Shown here: positions 11,101 to 23,301 of the stretch, piece by piece
How the letters are laid out: each line of letters begins with the position of its first letter
Position numbering within the stretch: position 1 is the first letter of the stretch
From: Tubulanus polymorphus
Taxonomy: Eukaryota; Nemertea; Palaeonemertea; Tubulaniformes; Tubulanidae
Length of the DNA: 64,000 bases
Direction: 5' to 3'
Assembly (NCBI RefSeq): GCF_964204645.1
Contig: NC_134026.1
Location: 4,526,001 to 4,590,000, forward strand
Notes under the pieces: generated by a model
Told to the model about the DNA's origin: nothing
Seen by the model: only the letters and a program-made list of their open reading frames with translations
The model's database searches: none
Program-made: the position numbers and the translations under genes

Positions 11101-14100
11101 GGTCTACATGGTGTTAACGACCCCAATAATGCTACTCAAATTGCGTTAGAAAAATAGCACGATGTAGATTCTATTTGAAATCAAAACCAGGCAAAAGTAT
11201 GTATTTGGTTTTAATTCTATTACGATTTCTTTATTCAGGTAGTGAATTGGTTAGATGACTTCTTCATCGTGTCAAGGTATGTGGCACTTTCAGCATCGTG
11301 TACGTCATTACGAGATATCATGCACAGCGTATGCGAACAACTCTCCGTTATTCTCGGAAGAACATCTGAAAAAGTGCCGAAACCCTTCAAACTGCTACAA
11401 GAATATTTCTACGATCTTCTCAACTCGATACCGAAAGAGAAAACGTTGCTGTTGTTCCTAGACGGCATTGAACGTCTGTCGCCGAACGTCTGTGCTCACG
11501 AGATGACCTGGCTTCCGGAGACACTGAAGACTAACGTTAAGGTTATTATCACTACGGATCCGAAACGAAACGGAATACTCGAAAACCTTCGTCTTCGATA
11601 TAAAAACGAATCGAATTACATCGAAATCCGGCCACTTTCTGCGGAGGAATGTCTGCAAGTCGTAGATCTTTGGCTTGAAACCGAAGGTAGAAAGCTTACT
11701 GACGTACAAAGGGAAGTAGTGTGGCTTCTGTTTCGAAAATGCTCCACTCCTTCTTATATGAAACTTGTTCTTGCTATGGTTAAGGACTGGCAGTCTTCAT
11801 ACGTCCCCAAAAATGAGATGTTACCGTGCGATCCAACTGACTGGGTTAATGAAACGCTTGATAATTTAGAAAACGAATTAGGTCGAGCAGTGGTATCCCG
11901 CTGTATCGCTTATCTCACTGCTTCAAACACGGGAATTAGCGACTCTGAACTTTTAGACCTTCTGTCTCTTGATGATGATGTTCTGTCTGAAATTTTCCAT
12001 GTTTGGCATCCTCCGGTGAGGAGAATGCCCATTCTTCCTTGGTTGAAAATCAAAACTGCCCTCTCTCCGGTGCTCACTGAAAAGAACGTCGAGGGGGTGA
12101 CGGTAACTTGTTGGGCAAACGACATGTATAGGTATGTGGTCACCGTACGTTACATGTACCAATCAGAATTCAAACAGGAAATACATAGAAATATGGCTGA
12201 CTACTTTTTGGGGATATGGAACAATAGGAAGAAGCCATTTCTCTTGCCAGAATCTCTGATCGAAAACCAGAAATTGCCATTCTGTGCGGCAGAGGCCGAT
12301 CGGTTAGTACCATCCCAACCGTTGGTATTCGGTGACGAATCAAATACGATGTTCAACAGACGAAAATTTGACCAAGTTCCTCAGCACCTTTATCTATGTG
12401 GTAAAATGGATGAGTTGAATAGGTTGGTTTTGTTTAATTACGAATGGCTGTACAACAAGACGAAAGCGCTATCGGTGCATCACACGATCTTCGACTTGAA
12501 TTTGAATCCTTGCGTCGAAGCGACACTCGTCGAGGAGGCTCTAAAGGCTGCTATTCCCGTCATTGAAGAGAACGTCAACAATATGGCGACCGAACTTTCT
12601 GGACGTCTTCTAAGTTATTACAGCACTCATGAAAACATCAGGGAACTCATAAAGCAATGTGATAAGACTGGCCTACAGCAAAGTGCTATGATACCTACTT
12701 ATTCCTACCACCAGAAACCCGGAGGAGCTTTACAAAGGACGCTGAATGCTGGACAAGAGGTACACTTCTTGGCTCTGACGTCTAATGACCAACTTTTGAT
12801 GACCAAGAATAGGGAGGACAGCGTCGTAAAGATTTTCGATCTGGCTACTGGCGAACACCAGTCAACAGTTGATGTCTCAGTGGGTGATATGCACGTTACA
12901 CCAAACGGAAAATATTTCGTGCTCGTTGACCACATAACAAAAATGGTCGTCAAAGTGCACGATGCTAAGACTGGCGATTTCATCGGACAGCTTATACCAG
13001 CGAATCATATCTCTTTAAAACCACGGGAGAAGTTTACGATGTCGAGAGTCTGTGTGTCTGATGACTTCGTTTGTGTACTGGTATCTTCCGATATCAGTTA
13101 TCTGTGCATAGCAGAAGTTTCAACGTGTAACTTTTTACAGATTCTCGGATTGGATGGTCGAGCGACTGTGTGCGAGATTTCGCCCGATTCTTCGCTGGTT
13201 ATGGTGAACGCATCGACTAGCATACTGGCGTACAACCTACGAATTTTGCAACACGTGGGAACTGCGGTCTACGACTCGAAGCCTGTCGCAATTGCATACA
13301 CGCCCGATGGGAACAAAGCGTTCTGGCTGGATGGCAATGTGAATAAGATCACGGCCATGTTGATGAGGAATGGAGTTACTGATGTCTCATATCGTGTAGT
13401 GATGGAACATGCTGTCACAATGGATACGGTTACACATATTGCCATATCAGGTGATAACAAATACGTTCTCGTCCGAGGAAAAAGTACCATATTGGTTTAT
13501 GATATCGCCGATGAAAGTATCCAAACTCGCTGTTACAGGCCTTTCGATATCCCGAAAGAATTTCGTTTGCCGCGTTCAACGACCGTGGAACTGGTCTTCA
13601 CGGGAGCTGCCTTTTCCCGAAGTAATAAACAGGTCATAGGCACGATATTCAGGAATATCTACGTATGGAACATCGAAGATAGTACGTTGTTGAAGACACT
13701 CCAAGCTCCTGTCGGTGTCATTACCACACTCCTGGTAGCAAAGCGACATGGACAGATCATTACCCATCAACAAGGCTCCGAAAATATCCATGTGTGGAAC
13801 ATAGAAGATACGATCGGCAACGGGACAACGACATTAGATAAGATGACACATCCAATCGTTGACATGCAACTAACGACAGATGACCGACTATGCGTGGTGA
13901 AATGTAAAAACAGCGATGAGATTGGAATAATTGATATCGCTACTGGCGCGTTAACTGACTTGCTGACGCATGTTGGGCCTGTGATAGACTTCACCGTAAC
14001 CCCGGACGGCCAATATGTTTTTGTATCCATTAAAGCCACCAAAGCGTGTCATTGCAATAAAATCTGGAGCGTGGTTGATCGATCAGTGATCTATGAATTC

Positions 14101-15201
14101 GGCAGCATTCCAGCATTTGCCGTATCCAATAGAACGAGTAACGCGTTCTACATCTTCCATCAAGGAGACAGCGCAGGCGGTTCTTATCACATACGGAAAT
14201 TTAGCCTGGATCTCGACCGCGTGCGCGAAAGTAATTTTACAAATTCTGTCGTGAACTTGTTATGCAACTCATTCGTCACTGCCGATGATAACTATCTTAT
14301 CGCCTTATCTGCTGAGCAATTCGATGGAACGAAAGCTAGATACGTAAACCCAACGATAAACATATACGAAATCAGTGATTCTGATGAACAAGTGGCCAAA
14401 CTCGAGGAAAGTAATATTTCATCGGAGGTGCTTGCGTCTTTACTGGTGAATTTCCAGAGGATTTTGCACGTGCGCCCGACTAATTTCGCGTATATCATTC
14501 TGATCATATACGTCAGCTATCCGGAAGATGATGCCATCGTCCGCGAGGACAGTGTACAACGTGGTCTCGTGCTGTTTGATGTCAACTCGAAAATGGTGAA
14601 TCACGTCTGCGAAAACTTTTTCGGACCGACGGTTCCCATCGATCACCGTTTGCTGTTTAGCCCCGATCTGACATACTGCATCGATTTCCAGTCGAATATT
14701 TTTGACGTTAGCTCGGGTTACTTCTTGCGACAGTTGAACGAGGATTCCGCGCAACCCTGGGCTTTGGCCGTTGGTGGTAAAGTAGTGGTATTTGTAGACG
14801 GTGCCGAGTTGTACGCTCTTCGACTAGAGGACGGTAAAGAAATAGTGCGCTGTAACGTTCAGTCGAATATCAACAGCATCAAGGTCGGATCAGACGAGAG
14901 AACGGTCGTTATCGGCTGCGCGGACGGTCGCGTCCAATCCTACATGGTGATCGACGAAATGTACGAGAACCGTTCACAGCTCATCCGTTCGATTCCAACC
15001 CGATCGCCATCATCGGAACTGAAACGCACCAAGTCTTGGGACAAAATCGACGACCTAACACGATGCGATACTCCCAGCATGAGAAGTGGGAAGACGGATA
15101 AGGAACTACTCGACGAAATTACTCCCATTCCCAGATTTCGGCCTCAGTCTGACACGTATCTTTATCTGAATCCAAAGTCTCAATCTTGTTTGATAATGTA
15201 G
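8175..15201 (+). CDS. NACHT and WD40 repeat protein, NWD1/NWD2 family
   Basis: Exons: 8175-8289, 8598-8686, 8857-8973, 9380-9595, 9960-10104, 10410-11002, 11239-15201, with all phases joining, for about 1745 residues. The N-terminus carries the family module (VIRVYLCSSSQDTVEERN, YPKLREY, QYGLEFQVVDLHWGV, AILGQKYGNW). A NACHT-type P-loop NTPase starts near residue 400. Its Walker A reads GDVGVGTTS, so the invariant Lys is Thr415 (ACG at 10970), while Walker B LLLFLDGIE is kept near residue 500. From about residue 900 come WD-like blades (IFDLATGEH, NIYVWNIED, IHVWNIEDT), encoded in one 3.96-kb exon. Length and the exon-7 layout match vertebrate NWD2 as I recall it. The protein ends SQSCLIM, a CaaX box. 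The family comprises STAND-type scaffold/signalling proteins; function here is unknown. Degenerate Walker A suggests altered nucleotide binding. Confidence 0.9.
10190..10352 (+). repeat. dispersed repeat copy 2, in intron 5 of the NWD-like gene
   Basis: Partner of 7430-7615. The strongest match is ggaaaaatctgaaaatattt, followed by similar downstream blocks. Lies wholly within intron 10105-10409. Confidence 0.55.
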
Positions 15202-16348
15202 TGCTACGTGAATTTGCATAAAATATTGTATTAATTCGCTTAACATGTACGTAGGCAGACCGAAACATCTTATATAGAAATTATGTTTTCCGAAAGCTGA
15301 ACACCGCTTTTAATGTTTCAGATGTGCCAAATGAAACCAACCGCTTAGAATTGCCACTATATATATATATAGCCATAAAATGTTTAGTACATGTATTTAT
15401 ACTTTTTTTTCTTAATTTTAATTTATGAAACACGAATTTTTGTTACTGTTGTTATCTACGTATACGATGTGATAATGTGGTAATAAAACATTTATTGAAT
15501 TTGAATAGTTCTTCTGGTACAATCGGATAAAGCCGGACTCCTGGACGATAACGCTATTACGTTAGTCACGTTGAAAGCCACGCGCCTTTGGAATTGGATT
15601 ACTCATTATAGTGCGCGACGAAGTGCATAGTGATGACGAAGTTGTACGAAAGCAATTAACTCTGGATTACCTTTATCATCATAGGTTTTAAAAAAGAATA
15701 AGTTTCCAAAATATGCGGTCCCAGGTTTCATATCATCACATTCAAAAACCCCAAGAATAGCCGGCAAAATCGACATTACATTTTTTTAAGAATAATGACT
15801 AAATTAGGTTTTTCTAGCTGCTGAGCTGATTGATATTCAATCAAAACCTTTGTTACAAAAAAAAAAAACGTGGCAACGATGGGGACATTGAGACCGCCAC
15901 AATATGGTATACCTAGAAACTGGAAACTTCTTTATTCGACTTCATTATTCTAAGATATATTATTACGTACAGGAACATGAAAATGAAAAGGAACATGTTT
16001 TTCAAGAGCTGTTCCTCGATAGGGGAAGCTTTTTAAGTCACGTCATAGCTGTAGTACAAATCACGTTCCTCAAGCGCTTCACGAGCTTCAACCAGTGAAA
16101 GTCTATATGTACGCTTCGCAAAGTGTGGAGTGATCACATGTTTAATCAATGCACAACATGCTTTTTAAAGCTACTTTAAATATATTATTATATATATTCG
16201 CATAACAAAAATATGTTTAGCTATGTACATTACAATTTCATATTTACATTATGGGATTGTTGACCACATTGACATCTTAAGTAGAATTAAGATTTAGAAA
16301 GAATTTTAGAGCATTTGATTACAAAATGATTAAGCCCCAAGCGAAAAG
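15202..16348. other. convergent intergenic region
   Basis: 3' ends of the NWD-like gene (+) and the copper transporter gene (-) face each other here. The open frame at 15904-16098 has no family resemblance or splice context. Nothing else seen. Confidence 0.6.
15482..15487 (+). terminator. putative poly(A) signal of the NWD-like gene
   Basis: AATAAA 281 bp after the stop codon, the first good signal downstream. Confidence 0.5.
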
Positions 16349-17260
16349 CTACACAAATGTCTCTCGTGCGGGTGCACCCGACAATGACATGAATTTGGCA
16401 ATGCCGCCATTGCGCTGTTCTGCATCACCAGCTTTCGTCGTCGAAATGTACGTTTTACAGCATTTTTCTTGCGTATTTGGGAGAACTGTCCGTTCGTTTT
16501 GATTTGGTGACTTCACTGTGGTTTTAGGAAGTTTTCTGACGCGAATAGCCGTCCAGCCACAGAGAAAGTACCCAAGAGCACCTCCGAGCACCATCGTGAT
16601 CCATATCCAAATGTGGCCTTTCATAATGAGGAGCATCAAAAGATAGGACATCGTCATTTGAACACATTGGAGAAATGCTTTGAAGCAATGCAAGCCTATC
16701 AGATATAGCCTACAAAATATGCGTTGAGATTATCACAAAAAGAGCTGGTTCTGTCTTTGTATAATGATCGTAAAGGCTTTTGAACAATACTGTCTTTATG
16801 CAACAATTCTTACAATTCATAGTTTCACGTATTTAGTAAAAACGCATATATGAGGTCGAGTACTTTTGAGCACACAATATTTGCAGTAGTGTATATACTT
16901 GCCTAGTTTCTGTGTGTCGAGGGCTTAGGGCGTAAATCTTCGTCCATTTCACTACCTCTAATCCCACTGCGAGCGAAACAGTTAGGAATAGAACTAGGGT
17001 TAGGTCTTTATAATAGAAAATATTAGATATATGATATATTATATTAGAACGACGAATAGAGAAAAGAATGAGCACTTATAGACATTTTTCTATACCTATT
17101 ACATCGAGTACTTTCCACGTTTCAAATAAAGACACGAAGTTGAGATCAAAATTGAAAATATGCTGAAATTAATCGATAAAATGAGTTATTGATCACAAAT
17201 ATAAATATTCTGCAAATTTGTCATATTACTTACATGGCCACCTGTCTCATCAGCCTTCAT
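16349..17260 (-). CDS. CTR/SLC31-family copper transporter
   Basis: Four minus-strand exons: 17234-17260, 17096-17162, 16903-17005, 16349-16709, for about 185 residues. CTR proteins are trimeric Cu(I) channels with three helices. TM1 is about LTLVLFLTVSLAVGLEVVKW. TM2 carries the MxxxM copper motif (YLLMLLIM, Met91 and Met95), and TM3 has GxxxG in VLGGALGYFLCGW. The start is fixed by an in-frame stop just upstream of the ATG at 17260. Phases join throughout. Between exons 3 and 4 the only phase-compatible donor is AG|GCAAGT, a GC-AG intron. The acceptor before TM1 ends AAAG, weaker than usual. The N-terminus is only about 30 residues and lacks the Met-rich or MxM cluster before TM1, so it resembles CTR2-type more than high-affinity CTR1. 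The tail after TM3 is long (about 67 residues) with a CC pair rather than a terminal HCH. Confidence 0.85.
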
Positions 17261-18123
17261 CGCCTTTAGTTATCAGTTTCATTTCGCCTCCATTTCATTG
17301 ATGTGAAGCATTCAATCGCTGCAAAATAATACAAACCGTGAACATAAACTTCGCCTTATACGCGAAAAGTATTTAGGCTAAGAGGCGGCCGGATCGCGTC
17401 GTTGCAGGTTATGGGTAGAACAAGACATGCCTAATTTTATGAAAATGCGTGATTCTTGTTTGAACGAGGAATGTACGTGAATATTAGATTTCACGGTTCG
17501 CCTACATTATCCATAAAACTTTTTCTCAGAGCCAAAATCAGGTTTTTATAATGAAAGACCACTTTTGATCCGAAAAATATTTTCACATTCTCGTCACTTG
17601 GATTGTTTTCAATAATGCCCAATTAACCAAATTAGCTCCACGATCGTTCAATGAAATTCAACTGAACATGAAGTATATACATTATTTTGATTATGACGTC
17701 GACAGTGGTGATAATATTTCAACGTGTTAATTACCCCACTTGAGACTTAACATTTAAATGAATTTAAGAAGCGAACGATAGAATATTGTCTCAAGGGTTA
17801 CTATGGAGGTAAGTCCACCGAAATTCTGTGTGATTTTGGGATATATCAATGGAATATGGTGGGTAATTGGACGGGCCATGTTGAAAATATTTAAAAACGA
17901 TCAAAAATATTTACATTCAAAACTGTTTCTTTTCTCGCGCTAGAATTCAAAACGTTTGGGATTCTTGTTTTCACGCGCGAGAAAACAAAAATTGGCCAAT
18001 GTGAAAATCTTTTATCGTGCATCTAGCCGGACAGAAATTTCTATCAGAATAATGTCCGAGTCAGCCACCATGATGGAATGACGTCATCGAGATAATTTTT
18101 TTTCCATCTTCGGACACTTTGCG
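17261..18123. other. divergent intergenic region between transporter and GPCR
   Basis: The transporter exon containing the start codon probably extends as 5' UTR to about 17322, where a TTTTGCAG acceptor precedes it; it contains short upstream ATG frames. An inverted repeat (17926-17940 with 17975-17989, CTCGCGC-type arms) lies 130 bp before the GPCR start. No gene seen. Confidence 0.5.
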
Positions 18124-20205
18124 ATGTGGAACGAAGCTGCCAGATTTTCCCTTTTTGAAGATAATATTCGTTTTCAGGTGGTTTTATCGGTAGTTTGGAA
18201 GGCTTCAGCCGCTGTCCTATGTACAGCTGCACTTCTCGCAGTAATCGGATACTTCCTGATCGGGAAAGTTATGCACAACTCACGCAGTAGAACATCTACG
18301 GGTAAGTGCTGCAGGGTCCGCGTGAGCCCAAAGCTCCTTTTTAATCGGCATTATTTGCTTAGCCATTGAATAATCATATTTCAAGGGGTTTTCTTTTACT
18401 GATTCGTTTCATTGAAACTCTTTTTAGGGATGGTGCTCGGAAATCTACTAGTAGTGGATATTTCGATAGCAGTTATAACGATACCGCTAATCGCTACACT
18501 TCTGGCGGTGCCAAGTCTGGCCCAGACTCAAGCCTTGTTCCGGACAACGACGTTACTCAATTCGGTGTTATTCCAAGTTCACGACTTCACGATTCTTACG
18601 ACTGCCATTGATCGGTAAGTATATTGAACATTCCGTTGTAAAGACATTTTTACGTTCATAGTTTTCGGATTTCAAGCTTATTTTGTCGATTTATTCTAGA
18701 TTTTTAGCTGTATACAACTTGGAATGGTATTACCAAAACATTAGCCAGCGAGCGGTTGTTATCGTCCAAGCGGCGGGTTGGATTTTTACAGGTAAATTTG
18801 AAGAAGTCTATGTATATTTTCTTTACGCGTCACATCTGTAATCTGTTTATTTGTAAATCATCTAGACCTCATTTTTCAATTTTCAGTTTTATTCATGGGA
18901 TTTTCTGGCGCCTTGCACTATCGAGGATCTTCCTCGAACTATACTTCGGTTCCTTTCCCGACTCAGATCGTTTGCAGCAAATTTGATGAGTTTGTCTCGT
19001 CAGTACATCTGTGGCGGTACGACATCACCACGGAATACTTCTTCGGCATCGCCATATCAGTTACTGCATTTGTGATTGCGTGCGTTTGCGCTCGAATGCT
19101 AGTGTCTGTAAATAAAGAGTACAGCGCCGAAAACGAAAATCTAGAGAGCGGGGCGGCAAGAAAAAGCAGCATTTCCAGACCACCACTCAATGATATGGCA
19201 TACAGACGCCGGTCAACGATGTTCATCCCAGGTTACAGCACTCAAGTTGTCACCAGTGAAATCCGCAGTACGGCGACTCTTTCCCGCGTTGTGCTCTTCA
19301 ATACTATTTCATATTTCATTTATTTCGCTATAAAATGCTATTCACAGTCGACGAATTGTACGGAGCCCTATTCCCAACTCGTTTGCATTTTGATTCGAGT
19401 TATTTGTCTAATGCTCCATCCTTTATTTCTGATTTTCAATAGTAGACTTCGCACTTCGATCAGCATCCTTATTCACAGTTGGCGTAATAGTTATTCGGTG
19501 TATGGCTCCAAGAAAGGCCCAGTGACGGCCAGAGAAGTACAGAATCGTGCCCCAAGAGTAGGCCAAGATGCTCAATCCGATAAGTACGAAATGCCATCAT
19601 TTCTTGTGGAAAATCCTTCCCAGAATAAACTAACAATCGAAGTTATCATGAATTCGGACGAGGGTGGTGCTCACCCGACCGAACCTACGCCGCATCGATC
19701 CGAAATAGAAAGAAGTCTGTCGAACGTATCGGTGATTTCCTGTGAGATTTCGGTGAAAAATGCGTCTAAATCCAATTCTGAGAACGGGTCCGGTCAAAAA
19801 GATTCGGAAATCGTGCATTTCTTACATCGGAGTCGCGCTAGTGTCGATTCGATGTTTGTATCGGTCGACTCGCCGTCGGAATGCACGAGTTCCTGGTCGA
19901 TTTCGGCTGAAATCTCTCCGGGTCGCCCTCGGGCACCAAGAATGAGCGCGTCGAGCGTCAAAGAACGCTTCCTTCGTCCCGACTCCATACAAGAAATGGG
20001 TAGCACATTGGCACGTTCGACGTTACCGGTTATCAATAAACCGGTGAAAACACCGCAGTCGCGTCGACGACCTTTCTCTTTCGATTGTGGCCATCTCCCT
20101 CAAACCGGGAGGTCCACTTTACCCCCGATTGAAACAATTACCGGAAGTATCGGTGGACTCCCTAAAGGGATCGAGGAATGCAGGCATTTTGCTTGGCCCG
20201 AATGA
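18124..20205 (+). CDS. orphan rhodopsin-like GPCR with long cytoplasmic tail
   Basis: Four exons: 18124-18301, 18428-18614, 18700-18791, 18887-20205, with consistent phases and good GTAAGT-type donors, giving about 591 residues. Seven hydrophobic segments are visible. TM1 is near residues 19-45, and TM2 holds GNLLVVDISIAVITIPL. TM3 ends TTAIDRFLAVYN, a DRF variant of DRY. TM4 has AAGWIF, and TM5 lies after a loop with an N-glycosylation site (NYTS). TM6 lacks CWxP, and TM7 has LMLHPLFLIF in place of NPxxY. The usual TM3 disulfide Cys is not evident. The last about 240 residues form a Ser/Arg-rich tail, probably phosphorylated or arrestin-binding. The first exon could instead start at an acceptor-like tttcag ending at 18177, so the N-terminus is uncertain. 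Subfamily and ligand unknown; it is not a close relative of the first GPCR. Confidence 0.75.
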
Positions 20206-20662
20206 ATGTACGTATTTAGTAACCACCCATATCTTAAGGGTCTATATATGACCAATCGTGTAGATCAATGCATTCGCTGTCTCTGTAAGACTCTTTAAGT
20301 GCGTGATAATCGAGATGTTTTAAGTTGTAAAAATTGGGTTTTGTAAGAATTTCCATAAAGACACGTTCATTCGGTGTAGGTTCACATGAAACCACCTACC
20401 CCCCCCCCCCCTCAAACAAAATGAAATAAAATATATCCCTATTCCACGTATCCCTAAATATATATATATTTTTCATTGAATGACACAGGCCTTTTTACCT
20501 TTTAAACGGAATCTTCTATTTTTAAAATCAAACTCCTCACAATCAACGATCGTTCCATCGGTTCTCTTCCGCTGTATTTAGGCCTCATGTGTGTATCTTA
20601 TGCAGATTACATGTATATATAAGCTTATATAGATCTATATATATTGTAACAGATGTTTTGGT

Positions 20663-20668
20663 AATAAA
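20663..20668 (+). terminator. putative poly(A) signal of the second GPCR
   Basis: AATAAA followed by GTTGTCCTGT, 458 bp after the stop. A poly-C tract (about 20399-20411) lies in the presumed 3' UTR. Confidence 0.5.
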
Positions 20669-21340
20669 TGTTGTCCTGTCAAGATATGTTTTTCCTGGCT
20701 TATTGTCACTGATTCATCAATTTCATCAATTGTGAACATCAAGAAGCGATCATTAATCTAAAAAAAGATACCCAGCATATGCATAGTTTATTGCTCTTTA
20801 AAATTCCAAAGGTCGTGTGTTTATCAAATTATCACCGTATACAATTCAGACAAATAATGTGTTCGAAAAAATTCTATTCCACGTTTATTAAGTTGAAACA
20901 GCGAAAAAAGAGAAAAGCGAACGTTACCTTTCTTGACTTACAGTTCAGAATGACGTTGCCAGGAGATAGACACTGGGCCAGTGATTACACGTAACTTATG
21001 CATAGATCGAGTCTCTGACTACTCGCTGCCAAACATCTTTATCAGTTTGAAATGGAATTTGTCCTTTAAGTAAACCTAACTGATTACAGTACATCGATAT
21101 GTTTTCATGATAGACCAAGCGACAATCGAACTCAATGTACGTGTACGCGGTTTGTTGGTTCATTGTACGGTGGGCCCAAAGATTGATTATAGCCGTTATC
21201 GGTGTATTAGTAGATGTTTGTATAATGTACTTAATAAAAAGGTTATGATAAGGTTATTTTTCATCGTAAACAAAATGCAAGATATGGATTTTAAATGATC
21301 AAGAAATGTATTTGAATGAAATTTTTCTCAACTGATATAA

Positions 21341-21690
21341 TTCGTAGATTTAGCAGATGCTTACTTCTCGCAGGGTTTTCAATTTCTTATTTGGGCCTAT
21401 GTCTATTGTTGATACCGGGACTTCTTTTCTCAACTGAGTTACAGTGGAACCTCGTTATAACGAACTCGGATACAACGATTCGTCGGATATAACAAATATA
21501 GAATTTCGTCCCAAGTAAGAAATTAATTAATTTCATACCATGGATATAACGAACTATCGGTTATAACGAACAGATTTTCTGGTTACGGTCGTGTGAAGTC
21601 CGCTGTAATTCGTAGATTTAGCAAATGTTAACTTTTCGCGGGGTTTTAGATTTCTCATTTGGGCATATTTCTATTGTTGGTAATACGTCT
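21341..21690 (+). repeat. about 80-bp direct repeats flanking a CAGTGGAACCTCGTTATAACGA element end
   Basis: attcgtagatttagca begins both copies (about 21341 and 21612). They continue in parallel through a gggtttt block to ctattgttg. Between them is cagtggaacctcgttataac (21445) with internal TATAACGAAC repeats but no clear opposite terminus. Confidence 0.65.
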
Positions 21691-21745
21691 TTTCAATACG
21701 TTGGAAATGTAAAGCCGGTTTATTACAGTTAAGTTCAGCCTGCTA

Positions 21746-21794
21746 CTTGGACCTTGGAGTAATCATTCGTCAAATGATTACTCCAAGCTTGGAC
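21746..21794. repeat. 35-nt palindrome flanked by 7-bp direct repeats
   Basis: CTTGGAC at 21746-21752 and 21788-21794 flank perfectly pairing 15-nt arms (21753-21767, 21773-21787) around CGTCA. Same architecture as 2357-2410 with unrelated sequence. Confidence 0.8.
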
Positions 21795-23025
21795 CAAGAG
21801 GTAACGCGAAAACACCCAACGATTTTCTTCACCAACGACCCGACTAAAAGTACGAAACCAGTTATAAACTCGCAGAAAACCAAGCAACGAAACATTTGAA
21901 AATGGATGATTGAAATGATTTTATTAGTCAGTAATAGAATATACCAAAAAGTAGTTGATCGCATACTCTCACAACCGAAGAAGTGACCTTAAAGATGTAA
22001 ACAACAAGCATTTGTGAACTCAAATGTGTGTGTGGTGTGTTTAATAGACATCATAAGTAAAATTGTTCTAACCTTCCAATGACCAAACCCTTACATCTAC
22101 TTACAACAGAATTCACGAAATATACAAACAAATCTGAAATGAAAGCACCTCAACATATTCTATTTTCAAATAGGGGAAATTATTGGAAACCTATAAACTA
22201 GGAGCACATGCATGATATAAATACAGGAATTAAACAGTTTCGTGTTCCGCACATTCAAGCAACCAGAGACATTTTATAAGCACACGGTGAAAAATTGATT
22301 AACTACATAATCATTGGCAGTGATTTCTGGTTCATGTCGTTGAACATAAATACGTGTAAAGAAATGTGTAGAAAACGTATTTCGAATTAGAAGAAAAAAT
22401 GTGTTCGCTTGAAGAACCCCCATTACCTTTACACAACATTCACAATCAATATTGACAGTGGTCTAAATTCCATTCAGGACAACTATCGGGTTTCAGTCAC
22501 GATTTAGATCCTTAAGACCAGTCCTACTCCTAATAATCCTACGACCGATCGAACCAATAATGAGTTAACTTAAATCATGACTTCGCTAAAATACACGATT
22601 TTCTAGATTGTCTTTTCTATATTTGTTACTTCAATAAGTAAGGGATCATTGGAAATTTTAACACTCTCTTCAACGACTGTCGACTCTACCGTCCTCTGCA
22701 ATTATCTCAGATATAATTGTTCTCATATTAGATATGACCAAAAATACATTTAGAGGAGAAGATTTGCGAATTGGTTGCGACAAATGAAACGAATTTATAT
22801 GGTGAATGAGAAAAACGGTGAACAGAACTGGTACCGAGTAGGACAGAACTGCCAGAATGAAAGCGATTCATTTACAGGACCCAGATACATTTAGGGTTTC
22901 TGGGTTAAAATGTTGCTGTAATAGACTGCATCCTTGGTACAAATTTGTGGACGAATTCGAAATAATAGCACAAAATAGTTATCCATCATCAACTCAAACA
23001 GCACAACATTCATAATAATGGTGAC

Positions 23026-23054
23026 AATAATAATAATAATAATAATAATAATAA
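23026..23054. repeat. (AAT)n microsatellite
   Basis: About ten AAT units, within the presumed 3' UTR of PRKCSH on the minus strand. Confidence 0.9.
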
Positions 23055-23301
23055 TTATGATAATAAATACAACTAAACAAGTTTGTGTTTCAATCAACAT
23101 TGCTTTCAATAAATTTCCATCAAAACTGAGGCCGCTTTGAACTGGGGGTTCGATGATACGAACAACGATTAATAAACCCAGTTCAAAATGGCAGCAGGTT
23201 CATGAATTCTCAATGCAGCACGATTCCTGTAGTTGTTGTAAAGGTCCACGAAATGTATCTCAGTAAATTTGGATGGAATGTCACCTAAACGGTCTTTCGT
23301 G

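Larger units (their letters stand above)
20206..23301. other. convergent intergenic region
   Basis: Includes the GPCR 3' UTR and, on the other strand, the PRKCSH 3' UTR. Contains a direct-repeat pair around a pogo-like end (21341-21690), a palindromic insertion (21746-21794) and an AAT microsatellite. The remaining open frames are short and AT-driven; no gene supported. Confidence 0.6.
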
